Below, one piece after another: positions 7,745 to 16,648 of a stretch of DNA of 64,000 nucleotides. The stretch spans positions 124,001 through 188,000 of the forward strand of contig NZ_JADFUA010000005.1 of the NCBI RefSeq assembly GCF_015223195.1, read 5' to 3'. Both the position numbers and the translations under genes were made by a program. Every line of letters starts with the position of its first letter. Position 1 is the first letter of the stretch. Source of the stretch: Chitinilyticum piscinae (lineage in GTDB: Bacteria > Pseudomonadota > Gammaproteobacteria > Burkholderiales > Chitinibacteraceae). The notes under the pieces are model-generated. The model ran no database searches. It saw only the letters and a list, made by a program, of their open reading frames with translations, and had not been told where the DNA came from.

Positions 7745-10176
7745 TGTCTCAAGCCGCCTGTTTTCATTGCACGGAACCCGTAGCGGAAACTGCCAAGTTC
7801 CCTGTCAACTACCGTGAACAAACTCACCCTTGTTGTTGCGCCGGCTGCCAAGCCATCGCCCAGACGATCATCGACAGCGGACTGGGGCGCTACTACGACG
7901 ACCGTACCGATGCAGCCACCCAGGCCAACCCGTTACCGGCAGAAGTGCTTGAGCAGATCCGCCTGTACGACGACGAAGCAATGCAGCGCAACTTCGTCGA
8001 TCAGTCCGGCGAGGCAAGCCGCGAAGCTCATCTCTTGCTCGAAGGCATCACCTGCGCCGCCTGCATCTGGCTGAACGAGCAGCACATCGGGCGCCTGCAG
8101 GGCGTACAACTGGTCAGCATCAACTACACAACCCATCGGGCGCGGATACGCTGGAACCCAGCTCAGATCAAGCTCTCCGAAATCCTTGAGGCGATTGCCG
8201 CAATCGGATATCGCGCAACACCTTACGACCATGCGAGAGCAGAAGCCGCCTGGCAGAAACGGCACAAACAGGCTCAGTTCCGGCTATGGACAGCTGGTCT
8301 GTCGATGATGCAGGTAATGATGTTCGCGGTTCCCGTCTACCTGGCCGAACCCGGAGATATTGCCCCACAGTGGCTACTGATGATGAACTGGGCCAGCATG
8401 CTGCTCACGCTGCCGGTAGTACTCTATTCCAGCTGGCCATTCTATCAATCTGCCTGGCGCGATCTCAAAGCACGCCGGGCCGGAATGGATCTCCCGGTCA
8501 CCGTAGGAGTTCTCGCAGCCTTCATCGCCAGCCTCCCCCCTTTGTTAAGCGGGCGAGGTGAAGTCTATTTCGACTCGGTAACCATGTTCGTCTTTCTGCT
8601 GCTGGGCGGGCGTTATCTGGAAATGCGCGCCAGACAGCGGGCAGGTGCGGCAACCGAGCGACTGGTCAAGCTCATTCCTGCATTCACGCACCGGCTCAGC
8701 GAGACGGCTGACGGCCAACGCCTGGAGGAGTACCCCGTCAGCCAGCTCCGCCCGGGGGATCGGGTCGTATGCCGGCCCGGCGAAATAATACCGGCGGATG
8801 GAGTAATCATCGAAGGGCAAACCGAAGTCAACGAAGCCCTGCTCACCGGTGAAAGCACGCCCATCTGCAAGGCAGTCGACGACGAAGTCACTGGGGGTGC
8901 AAGCAACCTGCTTTCACCAATCACCATTCGCGTCAGCGAGGTCGGCGACCACACAAGACTAGCCGCGATAGTCCGCCTGCTCGACCGTGCCATGCAACAC
9001 AAACCGCGACTGGCACAACTGGCTGACCGCATCTCCGGCTGGTTTGTCCTGATATTGCTGCTAGTAGCAGCTGCCACCTGGTGGTTCTGGCATCTGCATG
9101 ACCCCATTCACGCCCTGCCCATCACCGTAGCCGTTCTGGTCATTTCCTGTCCCTGCGCCTTGTCTCTGGCGACCCCTGCGGCACTGGTCGCAGCAACCGG
9201 ACACCTCGCGACCCACGGGATCCTGAGTCACCGTCCCGACAGCCTGGAAGATACTGCACAGATCACCGATATCGTTTTCGATAAAACCGGCACCCTGACA
9301 TTAGGCCAGCCCGCATTGCAAGAGCAGATCATGCTCCACGGCTCTCCCCATCACGCCCGCGAGCTCGCTGCCGCGCTGGAGGCCACCTCCTCCCACCCGC
9401 TGGCAAAAGCCCTGCAACAAGAAGGCTGCACACCCGCGCAAGACATCACGTATTTGCCCGGCGGGGGCCTGACTGGCCTGATTGATGGAGAACCCTACTG
9501 GATCGGCCACCCCGACTTCATCCGGGCGAACTGCCCGGCACCCGAACCGGCACCCCTGCCATACGGAGGAACCGGAACAGTAGTCGTACTGGCTTCAGCC
9601 ACGCACTGGCTGGCTCTGTTCATTCTGCAGGATCAATTGCGCGAAAATGCAGCCGCTGCAATCTCCAGGCTGCAACAGCTTGGCCTGAATGTACACTTGC
9701 TATCCGGTGACAATCGGCAAACTGTCGAGCATGTGGCCGGTTTGCTTGGCATTTCAAAGCATCGCGCGGCTGCCAGCCCCGAGCAGAAGCTCGACTATGT
9801 ACAAAAACTACAACAGTCGGGACGGCGGGTGCTGATGCTGGGTGACGGGGTCAACGATGCCCCGGTGCTTGCTGCTGCCGAAGTTTCCATGGCAATGGGC
9901 AGCGGGGTCGATATCAGCCACGCCGCTGGCGACATGGTACTGCTAAATAACCAGCTAACCGGAGTCGTGACGCTGCTTGCACTCGCGCGCAAGACACGCA
10001 GCATAATTCGTCAGAATCTGGCGTGGGCACTATTGTACAATGCGGCCGCAATTCCTCTTGCTGCATGCGGTTATGTAACCCCCTGGATTGCCAGTGCCGG
10101 CATGGCCGCAAGTTCATTACTGGTCGTCATGAATGCACTGCGACTGACACGAGCCCGAACAGGAATGCAAAAATAA
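7744..10176 (+). CDS. ccoI: Copper-translocating P-type ATPase for cbb3 oxidase assembly (CcoI/FixI)
   Basis: Inner-membrane P1B ATPase that moves Cu(I) outward for CuB insertion in cytochrome cbb3. The 810-residue product starts with a Cys-rich metal-binding domain (CFHC at 6-9, CCCAGC at 30-35). It then has an HMA-like CAAC at 104-107, the transmembrane CPC motif at about 469-471, the phosphorylation motif DKTGTLT at about 513 and GDGVND at about 700. This N-terminal arrangement is typical of CcoI rather than of detoxifying CopA. Its stop overlaps the ccoS start by one base (TAATG). It lies upstream of ccoNOQP, the reverse of the usual order. Confidence 0.94.
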   Translation: MSQAACFHCTEPVAETAKFPVNYREQTHPCCCAGCQAIAQTIIDSGLGRYYDDRTDAATQANPLPAEVLEQIRLYDDEAMQRNFVDQSGEASREAHLLLEGITCAACIWLNEQHIGRLQGVQLVSINYTTHRARIRWNPAQIKLSEILEAIAAIGYRATPYDHARAEAAWQKRHKQAQFRLWTAGLSMMQVMMFAVPVYLAEPGDIAPQWLLMMNWASMLLTLPVVLYSSWPFYQSAWRDLKARRAGMDLPVTVGVLAAFIASLPPLLSGRGEVYFDSVTMFVFLLLGGRYLEMRARQRAGAATERLVKLIPAFTHRLSETADGQRLEEYPVSQLRPGDRVVCRPGEIIPADGVIIEGQTEVNEALLTGESTPICKAVDDEVTGGASNLLSPITIRVSEVGDHTRLAAIVRLLDRAMQHKPRLAQLADRISGWFVLILLLVAAATWWFWHLHDPIHALPITVAVLVISCPCALSLATPAALVAATGHLATHGILSHRPDSLEDTAQITDIVFDKTGTLTLGQPALQEQIMLHGSPHHARELAAALEATSSHPLAKALQQEGCTPAQDITYLPGGGLTGLIDGEPYWIGHPDFIRANCPAPEPAPLPYGGTGTVVVLASATHWLALFILQDQLRENAAAAISRLQQLGLNVHLLSGDNRQTVEHVAGLLGISKHRAAASPEQKLDYVQKLQQSGRRVLMLGDGVNDAPVLAAAEVSMAMGSGVDISHAAGDMVLLNNQLTGVVTLLALARKTRSIIRQNLAWALLYNAAAIPLAACGYVTPWIASAGMAASSLLVVMNALRLTRARTGMQK

Positions 10177-10355
10177 TGGAAAGCCTCTACCTTCTCATTC
10201 CGCTTTCTGTTCTACTCGTATTTCTGATTGGCCTGATCTTCTGGTGGTCTGTCCGCAGCGGACAATTTGACGATCTCGAAGGCCCGGGCTGGCGCGTCCT
10301 GCAGGACGATGACAAGCCAGCCGACACAGCTGCCGAAACGAAAAAAAACAACTGA
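10176..10355 (+). CDS. ccoS: cbb3 oxidase maturation protein CcoS
   Basis: A 59-residue single-span inner-membrane protein needed for cofactor insertion into cbb3 oxidase. It has one N-terminal transmembrane helix (LYLLIPLSVLLVFLIGLIFW) followed by the family motif SGQFDDLEGPGWRVL with the conserved D-D-L-E-G-P. The start overlaps the ccoI stop by one base. It was recognised from position and motif because it is very short. Confidence 0.92.
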   Translation: MESLYLLIPLSVLLVFLIGLIFWWSVRSGQFDDLEGPGWRVLQDDDKPADTAAETKKNN

Positions 10356-10406
10356 CTGACCTTGTCCGGAAGAGTACAATCCGCCCCGTCAGAACCGGCA
10401 ACTGAA

Positions 10407-10448
10407 TTGACTTCGATCAATTCCCCATACAGCTAACAGGGTTATGCT
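10407..10448 (+). promoter_or_regulatory. FNR/ANR box and class II promoter of ccoNOQP
   Basis: TTGAC-TTCG-ATCAA at 10407-10420 matches the FNR consensus TTGAT-N4-ATCAA at 9 of 10 bases. A -10 box TATGCT lies at 10443-10448, leaving exactly 22 bp between box and hexamer. This puts the box centre at -41.5 relative to a start near 10455, the geometry of class II FNR-activated promoters. The predicted leader to ccoN is about 145 nt and holds a CCGTC/GACGG hairpin, an A10 tract and an AGCCGGCCGGCT palindrome close to the start codon. Confidence 0.82.
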
Positions 10449-10599
10449 CGCGAGCGAGGATTTCCGTCCCATGACGGCAGTTCTATGCATAAGCAGGCGG
10501 TAACCCTTCCGGGCTGCCGGCTTGCAAAAAAAAAACACTACGTAAGCTATCCTGAGCCGGTCAGCCGGCCGGCTTATGGAGATCAATCGGAGCGCTCTT

Positions 10600-12024
10600 A
10601 TGGAAAACCAAGCCACATACAATTACCACGTGGTGCGGCAATTCGCGATCATGACCGTGATCTGGGGGATTGTCGGGATGCTGGTCGGCGTCATCTGTGC
10701 TGCACAGATGTACTGGCCAGAACTGAATGTCGGACCTTACCTGCACTTCGGGCGTCTGCGCCCGCTGCACACCAACGCAGTGATTTTTGCGTTTGGTGGC
10801 TGTGCACTGTTTGCTACTTCCTATTACGTGGTACAGCGCACCTGTAACGCACGTCTGTTCTGCGACAAGCTCGCCGCCTTCACCTTCTGGGGCTGGCAGT
10901 TGGTTATTGTCCTTGCCGCCATCACATTGCCGCTCGGCATCACCTCCGGCAAGGAATATGCCGAACTCGAATGGCCGATCGACATTCTGATCACCGTGGT
11001 ATGGGTATCCTATGCCATCGTGTTCTTCGGTACGCTCGCCAAGCGCAAGGTTCAGCATATCTACGTCGCCAACTGGTTCTTTGCCGCCTTCATCCTGGCT
11101 GTGGCACTGCTGCACCTGGTCAACAGCATGGCCATTCCGGTGACGCTGACCAAGTCCTACTCGGTGTATGCCGGTGCCGTTGATGCCATGGTTCAGTGGT
11201 GGTACGGTCACAATGCCGTCGGTTTCTTCCTGACTGCAGCCTTCCTGGGCATGATGTACTACTTCGTTCCGAAGCAGGCTGGCCGCCCGGTTTACTCCTA
11301 TCGCCTCTCGGTCGTGCACTTCTGGGCGCTGATCTTCACCTACATGTGGGCCGGCCCGCACCACCTGCACTACACCGCCCTGCCTGACTGGACCCAGTCG
11401 CTGGGCATGGTGTTCTCGCTGATTCTGCTCGCGCCGAGCTGGGGTGGCATGATCAACGGCATCATGACGCTGTCGGGTGCATGGCACAAACTGCGCAGCG
11501 ATCCGATCCTGAAGTTCCTGATCACTGCTCTGTCCTTCTACGGCATGTCGACCTTTGAAGGCCCGATGATGTCCATCAAGACTGTCAACGCCCTGTCACA
11601 CTACACCGACTGGACGGTTGGCCACGTGCACTCCGGCGCACTGGGCTGGGTTGCCATGATCTCCATCGGTTCGATCTATTACCTGATCCCGCGCCTGTTC
11701 AACCGCGACGAAATGCACTCCACCAAGCTGATCGAAGCCCACTTCTGGCTCTCGACCGTCGGCGTGGTGCTCTACATCTCCTCGATGTGGATTGCCGGTG
11801 TGACCCAAGGCCTGATGTGGCGTGCCGTAAACGAAGACGGCACCCTGATGTATGCCTTCATCGATGCAGTCAAGGCCTCGTATCCGTACTACTTCATCCG
11901 CTTCCTGGGTGGCGCGATCTTCCTCTCCGGCATGGTTCTGATGCTCTACAACGTGCTGCGTACGGCATTTGCCGGCAAGGCGGTTGACGCACCGATTCCG
12001 GCCGTAGCCGCACACGCACACTAA
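10600..12024 (+). CDS. ccoN: Cytochrome cbb3 oxidase catalytic subunit I
   Basis: Heme-copper oxidase subunit of the C family, carrying heme b and the b3-CuB centre in the inner membrane. The 474-residue product has about twelve transmembrane spans, the CuB/heme histidines in [11 protein letters not shown] and [15 protein letters not shown], and the typical opening [21 protein letters not shown]. Start set at ATG 10600 with GGAG upstream; an ATG eight codons earlier (10576) is less well placed. First gene of ccoNOQP, behind the FNR box. Confidence 0.96.
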   Translation: MENQATYNYHVVRQFAIMTVIWGIVGMLVGVICAAQMYWPELNVGPYLHFGRLRPLHTNAVIFAFGGCALFATSYYVVQRTCNARLFCDKLAAFTFWGWQLVIVLAAITLPLGITSGKEYAELEWPIDILITVVWVSYAIVFFGTLAKRKVQHIYVANWFFAAFILAVALLHLVNSMAIPVTLTKSYSVYAGAVDAMVQWWYGHNAVGFFLTAAFLGMMYYFVPKQAGRPVYSYRLSVVHFWALIFTYMWAGPHHLHYTALPDWTQSLGMVFSLILLAPSWGGMINGIMTLSGAWHKLRSDPILKFLITALSFYGMSTFEGPMMSIKTVNALSHYTDWTVGHVHSGALGWVAMISIGSIYYLIPRLFNRDEMHSTKLIEAHFWLSTVGVVLYISSMWIAGVTQGLMWRAVNEDGTLMYAFIDAVKASYPYYFIRFLGGAIFLSGMVLMLYNVLRTAFAGKAVDAPIPAVAAHAH

Positions 12025-12042
12025 TCCGGGAGAAGAACAAAA

Positions 12043-12657
12043 ATGGAAAAAATCCAGAAAATGATCGAAGAAAACGTCGTATGGCTCATCGTACTGACGT
12101 TCCTGACCATCAGTGTTGCGATGCTGGTGGAAATCCTGCCGCTGATGTTCAGCAAATCGGTTACCAAGCCGATTGACGGTGTAAAACCGTACACCGCACT
12201 GCAGCTGGCCGGCCGTGATGTGTATATCCGCGAAGGCTGTTACAACTGCCACTCGCAGATGATCCGCCCGTTCCGCGCCGAAACCGAGCGCTATGGCCAT
12301 TACTCCGTTGGTGGCGAGTCAGTTTACGACCATCCCTTCCAGTGGGGCTCCAAGCGTACAGGCCCGGACCTGGCTCGTGTCGGTGGTCGCTATTCCAATG
12401 AATGGCACTATGCTCACCTGATTAATCCGCGCGACGTGGTTCCGGAATCCAACATGCCGGCATTCCCGTGGCTGGCAGCCAATCTGGTCGATGCCGAACT
12501 GGTACCGAAGAAGATGGCTGCGCTGCGCAAGGTTGGCGTACCGTATTCCGATGAAGACATCGCCGGTGCAGCCAAGGCCGTCGAAGGCAAAACCGAAATG
12601 GATGCCGTCATTGCCTACCTGCAGGGCCTTGGTCTGGCTCTGAAGAACAAGCGGTAA
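12043..12657 (+). CDS. ccoO: Cytochrome cbb3 oxidase monoheme subunit II
   Basis: Membrane-anchored c-type cytochrome passing electrons to CcoN. It is 204 residues, with an N-terminal anchor helix (residues 12-35) and one heme c site CYNCH at 66-70. The distal Met lies in [11 protein letters not shown]. It starts 18 bases after ccoN. Confidence 0.96.
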   Translation: MEKIQKMIEENVVWLIVLTFLTISVAMLVEILPLMFSKSVTKPIDGVKPYTALQLAGRDVYIREGCYNCHSQMIRPFRAETERYGHYSVGGESVYDHPFQWGSKRTGPDLARVGGRYSNEWHYAHLINPRDVVPESNMPAFPWLAANLVDAELVPKKMAALRKVGVPYSDEDIAGAAKAVEGKTEMDAVIAYLQGLGLALKNKR

Positions 12658-12664
12658 TCGCGCA

Positions 12665-12832
12665 ATGGATATGCAGAACGACTTGCGGATCATCGTCACC
12701 GTACTGGGCATGCTGTGCTTTCTGGCCATCTGTATCTGGGCCTACGGCAAGCGCAGCAAGACCCGTTTTGACGAAATTGCCGAGGACGTCATCAAGGATG
12801 ACGACTCGCCTTCCGCCAGCCAGCGTTCCTGA
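12665..12832 (+). CDS. ccoQ: Cytochrome cbb3 oxidase small subunit CcoQ
   Basis: A 55-residue single-span protein that stabilises the CcoNOP complex. It reads MDMQNDLRIIVTVLGMLCF and so on, with one transmembrane helix followed by the family pattern WAYGKRSKTRFDEIAE. It sits 7 bases after ccoO and 19 before ccoP, in the fixed N-O-Q-P order. A second ATG two codons in is an alternative start. Confidence 0.92.
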   Translation: MDMQNDLRIIVTVLGMLCFLAICIWAYGKRSKTRFDEIAEDVIKDDDSPSASQRS

Positions 12833-12851
12833 ATAAGCTCGGAGAATACAA

Positions 12852-13772
12852 ATGGACTTCACAAGCGGCTTCTGGCCGGTCTATATCCTGGTCATGGTCA
12901 TCATCTCCATCAGCTTCGTGCTGGTGGTGCTGGTGACCCAGACCAAAATGAAAATCAAGAAGGGTGAAAAGGTCGAAGTCACCGGCCACAAGTGGGACGG
13001 CGACCTCGAGGAATACAACAATCCGCTGCCGGGCTGGTGGGTTGTCATGTTTTACATGACTATCGTGTTCGCTGTCGGCTACCTGATCATGTACCCGGGC
13101 TCGGGCGTATCCCAGGGCAAGTTCGGCTGGTCCTCGCACGGCCAGCATGCTTCGGAAGTTGCCGCGGCCAACCAGAAGTTCGGTCCGATCTATGCGGAAT
13201 TCGCCAAGACCCCGATTCCGGAACTGGCCAAGAATGAAAAAGCCGAGCTGCTGGGCAAGCGTCTGTTCCAGACCTATTGTATCCAGTGCCATGGCAGCGA
13301 TGCCCGCGGCGCCAAGGGCTACCCGAATCTGACCGACAAGACCTGGCTGTGGGGCGGCACTCCGGAAAAAATCACCGAGACTATTTCTCATGGTCGCGTC
13401 AACCAGATGCCGGCCTTTGGCGTAGTTCTCGGCGAAGAAAAGGTGCGCGACGTCGCCAACTATGTCCTGAAAATCTCGGGCAACAAGCACAATGATGCAC
13501 GTGCGACCCGTGGCGAGATCATCTTCAAGACGGCTCAGCCACTGGCCTGCGCCAGCTGCCACGGCCCGGACGGCAAGGGCAATCCGGAATCCGGAATCCC
13601 CAACCTGACCGACAAGGACTGGCTGTACGGTGTTTCCGAAGCCACCATCGTGGAAACCATCACTAATGGCCGTCAGAACCAGATGCCGGCCTGGAAGGAA
13701 TTCCTCGGCGATGACAAGGTTCACCTGCTGGCCGCTTATGTCTATGGCCTGAACGCCAAACAAGACAAGTAA
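12852..13772 (+). CDS. ccoP: Cytochrome cbb3 oxidase diheme subunit III
   Basis: Diheme c-type cytochrome that receives electrons from the bc1 complex or soluble cytochromes. The 306-residue product has two N-terminal transmembrane helices (about 8-30 and 62-82), the linker WDGDLEEYNNPLPGWW typical of CcoP, and heme sites CIQCH at 143-147 and CASCH at 233-237. Both hemes have methionine candidates in NQMPAF and NQMPAW. Confidence 0.97.
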   Translation: MDFTSGFWPVYILVMVIISISFVLVVLVTQTKMKIKKGEKVEVTGHKWDGDLEEYNNPLPGWWVVMFYMTIVFAVGYLIMYPGSGVSQGKFGWSSHGQHASEVAAANQKFGPIYAEFAKTPIPELAKNEKAELLGKRLFQTYCIQCHGSDARGAKGYPNLTDKTWLWGGTPEKITETISHGRVNQMPAFGVVLGEEKVRDVANYVLKISGNKHNDARATRGEIIFKTAQPLACASCHGPDGKGNPESGIPNLTDKDWLYGVSEATIVETITNGRQNQMPAWKEFLGDDKVHLLAAYVYGLNAKQDK

Positions 13773-13793
13773 CACCATTGCACTAGCGCAATG

Positions 13794-13817
13794 CGGGCGA
13801 GGAAACTCGCCCGTTTT
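13794..13817 (+). terminator. Intrinsic terminator after ccoP
   Basis: CGGGCGAG-GAAA-CTCGCCCG with TTTT after it. It separates ccoNOQP from ccoG, which has its own AT-rich upstream region (13840-13885). Confidence 0.88.
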
Positions 13818-13921
13818 GCTTTGCGTGATCACCGTTGCAGTATTTTTATATCATTTAATAGTATATATTTACATAATATGTACTAAGGCCATGCCCTACC
13901 CCGGCATGCAGGGAGACGATG

Positions 13922-15364
13922 ATGAGCAACAAGCTGAAGGATATCCCCGTCAAAGTGGTTGATGTGCGGGCAGATGGCGAGATAGAGGAGATCAGTCTCT
14001 ACGCCAAGCACAAAAAACTCTATCCGCGCTGGATCAACGGCTTTTTCAACAAATGGCGGATTCTGCTGGTTGTCATCACGCAACTGTTCTTCTACGGCAT
14101 GCCCTGGCTGCAGATTCACGATCGGCAAGCATTGCTGTTCAATCTGGTCGAGCGCAAGTTCTACATTTTTGGCCTGGTTCTACTGCCGCAAGATTTCATT
14201 TATCTCACCGCCCTCCTGCTGCTCTCGGCACTGGGGCTATTTGTCTGGACCGCCATCGGCGGCCGGCTATGGTGCGGCTACGCCTGTCCTCAGACGGTCT
14301 ATACCGAAATCTTTCTCTGGATAGAGAAATGGGTCGAGGGTGATCGCGCGGCACGCATCAAACTCGACAATGGTCCGCTCAATGCGCGCAAGCTGCGCCT
14401 GAAAGCCACCAAGCACACCCTCTGGATTCTGCTGGCGCTGTGGACCGGCTTTACCTTTGTCGGTTTCTTTACCCCGATCCGCGAGCTCGCAGGCTCGGTG
14501 GGGGCGATGACACTGGGACCATGGGAAACGTTCTGGATCCTGTTCTACGGTTTTGCCACCTACGGCAATGCCGGCTGGATGCGCGAACAGGTCTGCAAGT
14601 ACATGTGCCCCTATGCCCGCTTCCAGAGTGCCATGTTCGACAAGGACACCCTGATCATCAGTTACGACGCCGAGCGTGGCGAACCGCGCGGCAGTCGCAA
14701 GAAAGGCAGCGACTACAAGGCACAAGGCCTGGGCGAATGCATCGACTGCACGATGTGCGTGCAGGTCTGTCCGGTAGGAATCGACATCCGCAACGGCCTG
14801 CAATACGAATGCATCGGCTGTGCGGCCTGTATTGATGCCTGTGACGAGGTCATGGACAAGGTCGGCTACCCGCGCGGACTGGTTCGCTACACCACCGAGA
14901 ATGCCCTCCAGCACCAGTACGCCGAACAGGACATCATCAAGCATCTGCGCCGTCCGCGCGTACTGCTTTACGGTGCGATTCTGGGGATCGTCTTTATCGC
15001 AATGGTAACGTCATTGGTGCTGCGCAAGCCGCTGAAGGTGAATATCAACCGTGACCGCGTAGCACTGGTACGCACCGATAGCGAAGGCTGGCTGGAAAAC
15101 GCCTATCGCGTACAAATCCAGAATGCATCGGAAAAAACACGCCGCTTCGTCATCACCGTAGAAGGACAGCCTGGCATCAGGATGGAAGCCGAGAAGCACG
15201 GCATTCTCAAGCTGGAACCAACGGAGACCAACGATGTCGCAGTACGGGTCAAGCTTGCCCCGGATGTCGCCGGCCCGGGCAGCCACCCGATCCTCATCAC
15301 GGTGACCGCCGAGGATGACCCAGCCATTACCACCAAGGAAAAGGCCACCTTCATTGGCCAGTAA
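13922..15364 (+). CDS. ccoG: Polyferredoxin-like cbb3 accessory protein CcoG
   Basis: Inner-membrane iron-sulfur protein of the RdxA/CcoG family, proposed to reduce Cu(II) during cbb3 assembly. The 480-residue product has the NapH-like Cys motif GGRLWCGYACPQTVYTE, the QVCKYMCPYARFQ motif and a ferredoxin pair CIDCTMCVQVCP and CIGCAACIDAC. About five transmembrane spans and a C-terminal periplasmic Ig-like domain (about 365-480) complete it. Start chosen at the second of two adjacent ATGs (13922) because GGGAGA is then 5 bases upstream; 13919 is possible. Confidence 0.94.
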   Translation: MSNKLKDIPVKVVDVRADGEIEEISLYAKHKKLYPRWINGFFNKWRILLVVITQLFFYGMPWLQIHDRQALLFNLVERKFYIFGLVLLPQDFIYLTALLLLSALGLFVWTAIGGRLWCGYACPQTVYTEIFLWIEKWVEGDRAARIKLDNGPLNARKLRLKATKHTLWILLALWTGFTFVGFFTPIRELAGSVGAMTLGPWETFWILFYGFATYGNAGWMREQVCKYMCPYARFQSAMFDKDTLIISYDAERGEPRGSRKKGSDYKAQGLGECIDCTMCVQVCPVGIDIRNGLQYECIGCAACIDACDEVMDKVGYPRGLVRYTTENALQHQYAEQDIIKHLRRPRVLLYGAILGIVFIAMVTSLVLRKPLKVNINRDRVALVRTDSEGWLENAYRVQIQNASEKTRRFVITVEGQPGIRMEAEKHGILKLEPTETNDVAVRVKLAPDVAGPGSHPILITVTAEDDPAITTKEKATFIGQ

Positions 15365-15367
15365 ACG

Positions 15368-15880
15368 ATGCAAGATAACGCGAAACCCTGGTATACCCAT
15401 TCCTTCGTCTGGCTGCTGATTGCTCTGCCGGCCACGGCAGTGATCGCCAGCGGCCTGCTGATCTATCAGGCGGCCTCCACCGCCGACGGACTGGTTGCCG
15501 ATGACTATTACAAGGCCGGACAGGAAATCAACAAGGATCTCCACCGAGACGAGGCGGCCACCAAACTCGGCATCAACGCGCAACTGATGCTTTCCGCTGA
15601 TGGCAAGCACATCCGCGTGCTTTTCACGGCCCCGCCTCCCGGCCAGCAGCTACAACTCAAGCTACTGCACCCAACCCGTTCGGGACTCGATCATGTTTTG
15701 CCGCTCACTGCGCAGGGTGGACAGATATGGCAGGCCAGCATCGACCGGCCACTGGAAAGTGCCCGCTGGAAAATCGAACTCAGCGATCAGGGCAAAAACT
15801 GGCGGCTGACCGGCAACTGGCGGGCTGACGCCATCGAGCCGGCGCAACTGGGCACGACCGCTTCAGCCGTCAGCCACTAG
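15368..15880 (+). CDS. ccoH: cbb3 assembly protein CcoH/FixH family
   Basis: A 170-residue protein with one N-terminal transmembrane helix (residues 11-33) and a periplasmic beta-rich domain. The FixH pattern DDYYKAGQEINKDLHRDEAA follows the membrane span. It begins 3 bases after ccoG. Its TAG stop at 15878-15880 coincides with the left end of the MITE-like element, so the element may have set the present C-terminus (TTASAVSH). Confidence 0.86.
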   Translation: MQDNAKPWYTHSFVWLLIALPATAVIASGLLIYQAASTADGLVADDYYKAGQEINKDLHRDEAATKLGINAQLMLSADGKHIRVLFTAPPPGQQLQLKLLHPTRSGLDHVLPLTAQGGQIWQASIDRPLESARWKIELSDQGKNWRLTGNWRADAIEPAQLGTTASAVSH

Positions 15881-16035
15881 CAGGCTGTTGAAAACAGCCT
15901 GCGATCCGTTTTTCTCGGCAAAGCCGGGAAAAATGTATGAAATACAAAAAAGGCGTTGATTTTCAGTTGGTGGATTGCGCCGGGCTTGGCCCGGTTCTTG
16001 ATGCCAGAGAATAGACCGACTTTTCAACACACTGC
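15880..16035 (+). mobile_element. MITE-like element, 156 bp
   Basis: The left end GCAGGCTGTTGAAAA (15880-15894) and the inverted right end TTTTCAACACACTGC (16021-16035) match at 13 of 15 positions as terminal inverted repeats. The interior has no ORF but has palindromes (CTCGGCAAAGCCGGG, GCCGGGCTTGGCCCGG). The ends resemble those of transposases whose termini read GTTGAAAA, so it is probably a non-autonomous derivative. No convincing target duplication was found. It sits between ccoH and msrA, and its outer edge is close to the msrA ribosome site. Confidence 0.7.
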
Positions 16036-16057
16036 CAGGCAGGGGGGGAACCCAATC

Positions 16058-16585
16058 ATGCATGAGACCATTACCCTTGCAGGTGGCTGCTTCTGGTGCC
16101 TTGAGGCGGTATATAGCCGTATCAAAGGAGTGACAAGGGTCAGATCCGGATACATGGGTGGGCATAGGGAAAACCCCAGCTATGAGCAGGTATGCACCGG
16201 CGTATCCGGACATGCCGAAGTCGTACAGCTCGAATTCGACCCGCAGTTGCTCAGCCTCGACGATTTGCTGGACGTGTTTTTCACGATTCATGATCCGACC
16301 AGCAAGGATAGACAAGGCAATGATGTCGGCACGCAGTACCGCTCCGGCATTTACTGGCACTCAGCCGAACAAGAAGCCACCATCCGCGCCAGCGTGGCCC
16401 GCTGGCAGGAATCCTACCCGCGCCCCATTGTTACCGAGCTGCGGGCAGCGAGCACTTTCTGGCCTGCGGAAGCGGAGCATCACGACTACTACAACCGCCA
16501 CCCGGTCCAGCCTTACTGCGCCATCATCATCGCGCCCAAGCTGCAAAAGCTCTACGCGCATTTTCCACGTCTGGCCCACGATTAA
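16058..16585 (+). CDS. msrA: Peptide methionine sulfoxide reductase A
   Basis: Reduces methionine-S-sulfoxide. It is 175 residues with the catalytic Cys11 in AGGCFWCLEAV and the family blocks GYMGGHRENPSYEQVCTGVSGHAE and GNDVGTQYRS. Start set at ATG 16058, behind a G-rich ribosome site; a longer in-frame reading enters the MITE. Separated from the cbb3 genes by the MITE, so co-expression with them is uncertain. Confidence 0.95.
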   Translation: MHETITLAGGCFWCLEAVYSRIKGVTRVRSGYMGGHRENPSYEQVCTGVSGHAEVVQLEFDPQLLSLDDLLDVFFTIHDPTSKDRQGNDVGTQYRSGIYWHSAEQEATIRASVARWQESYPRPIVTELRAASTFWPAEAEHHDYYNRHPVQPYCAIIIAPKLQKLYAHFPRLAHD

Positions 16586-16613
16586 GGCATGGCCGCCCGC
16601 ACACGCCCGCGGC

Positions 16614-16619
16614 TATAAT
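16614..16619 (+). promoter_or_regulatory. Candidate -10 box upstream of dapC
   Basis: Perfect TATAAT 30 bases before the dapC ATG, predicting a leader of about 23 nt. No good -35 was seen in the GC-rich stretch before it. Confidence 0.5.
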
Positions 16620-16648
16620 CGCGGTTTTCCCTTATCAACTGATCGCCG

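Noticed and set aside
15391-15398. ATACCCAT octamer inside ccoH
   Set aside because: Coding (WYTHS), no partner at 53 bp; counted as chance.
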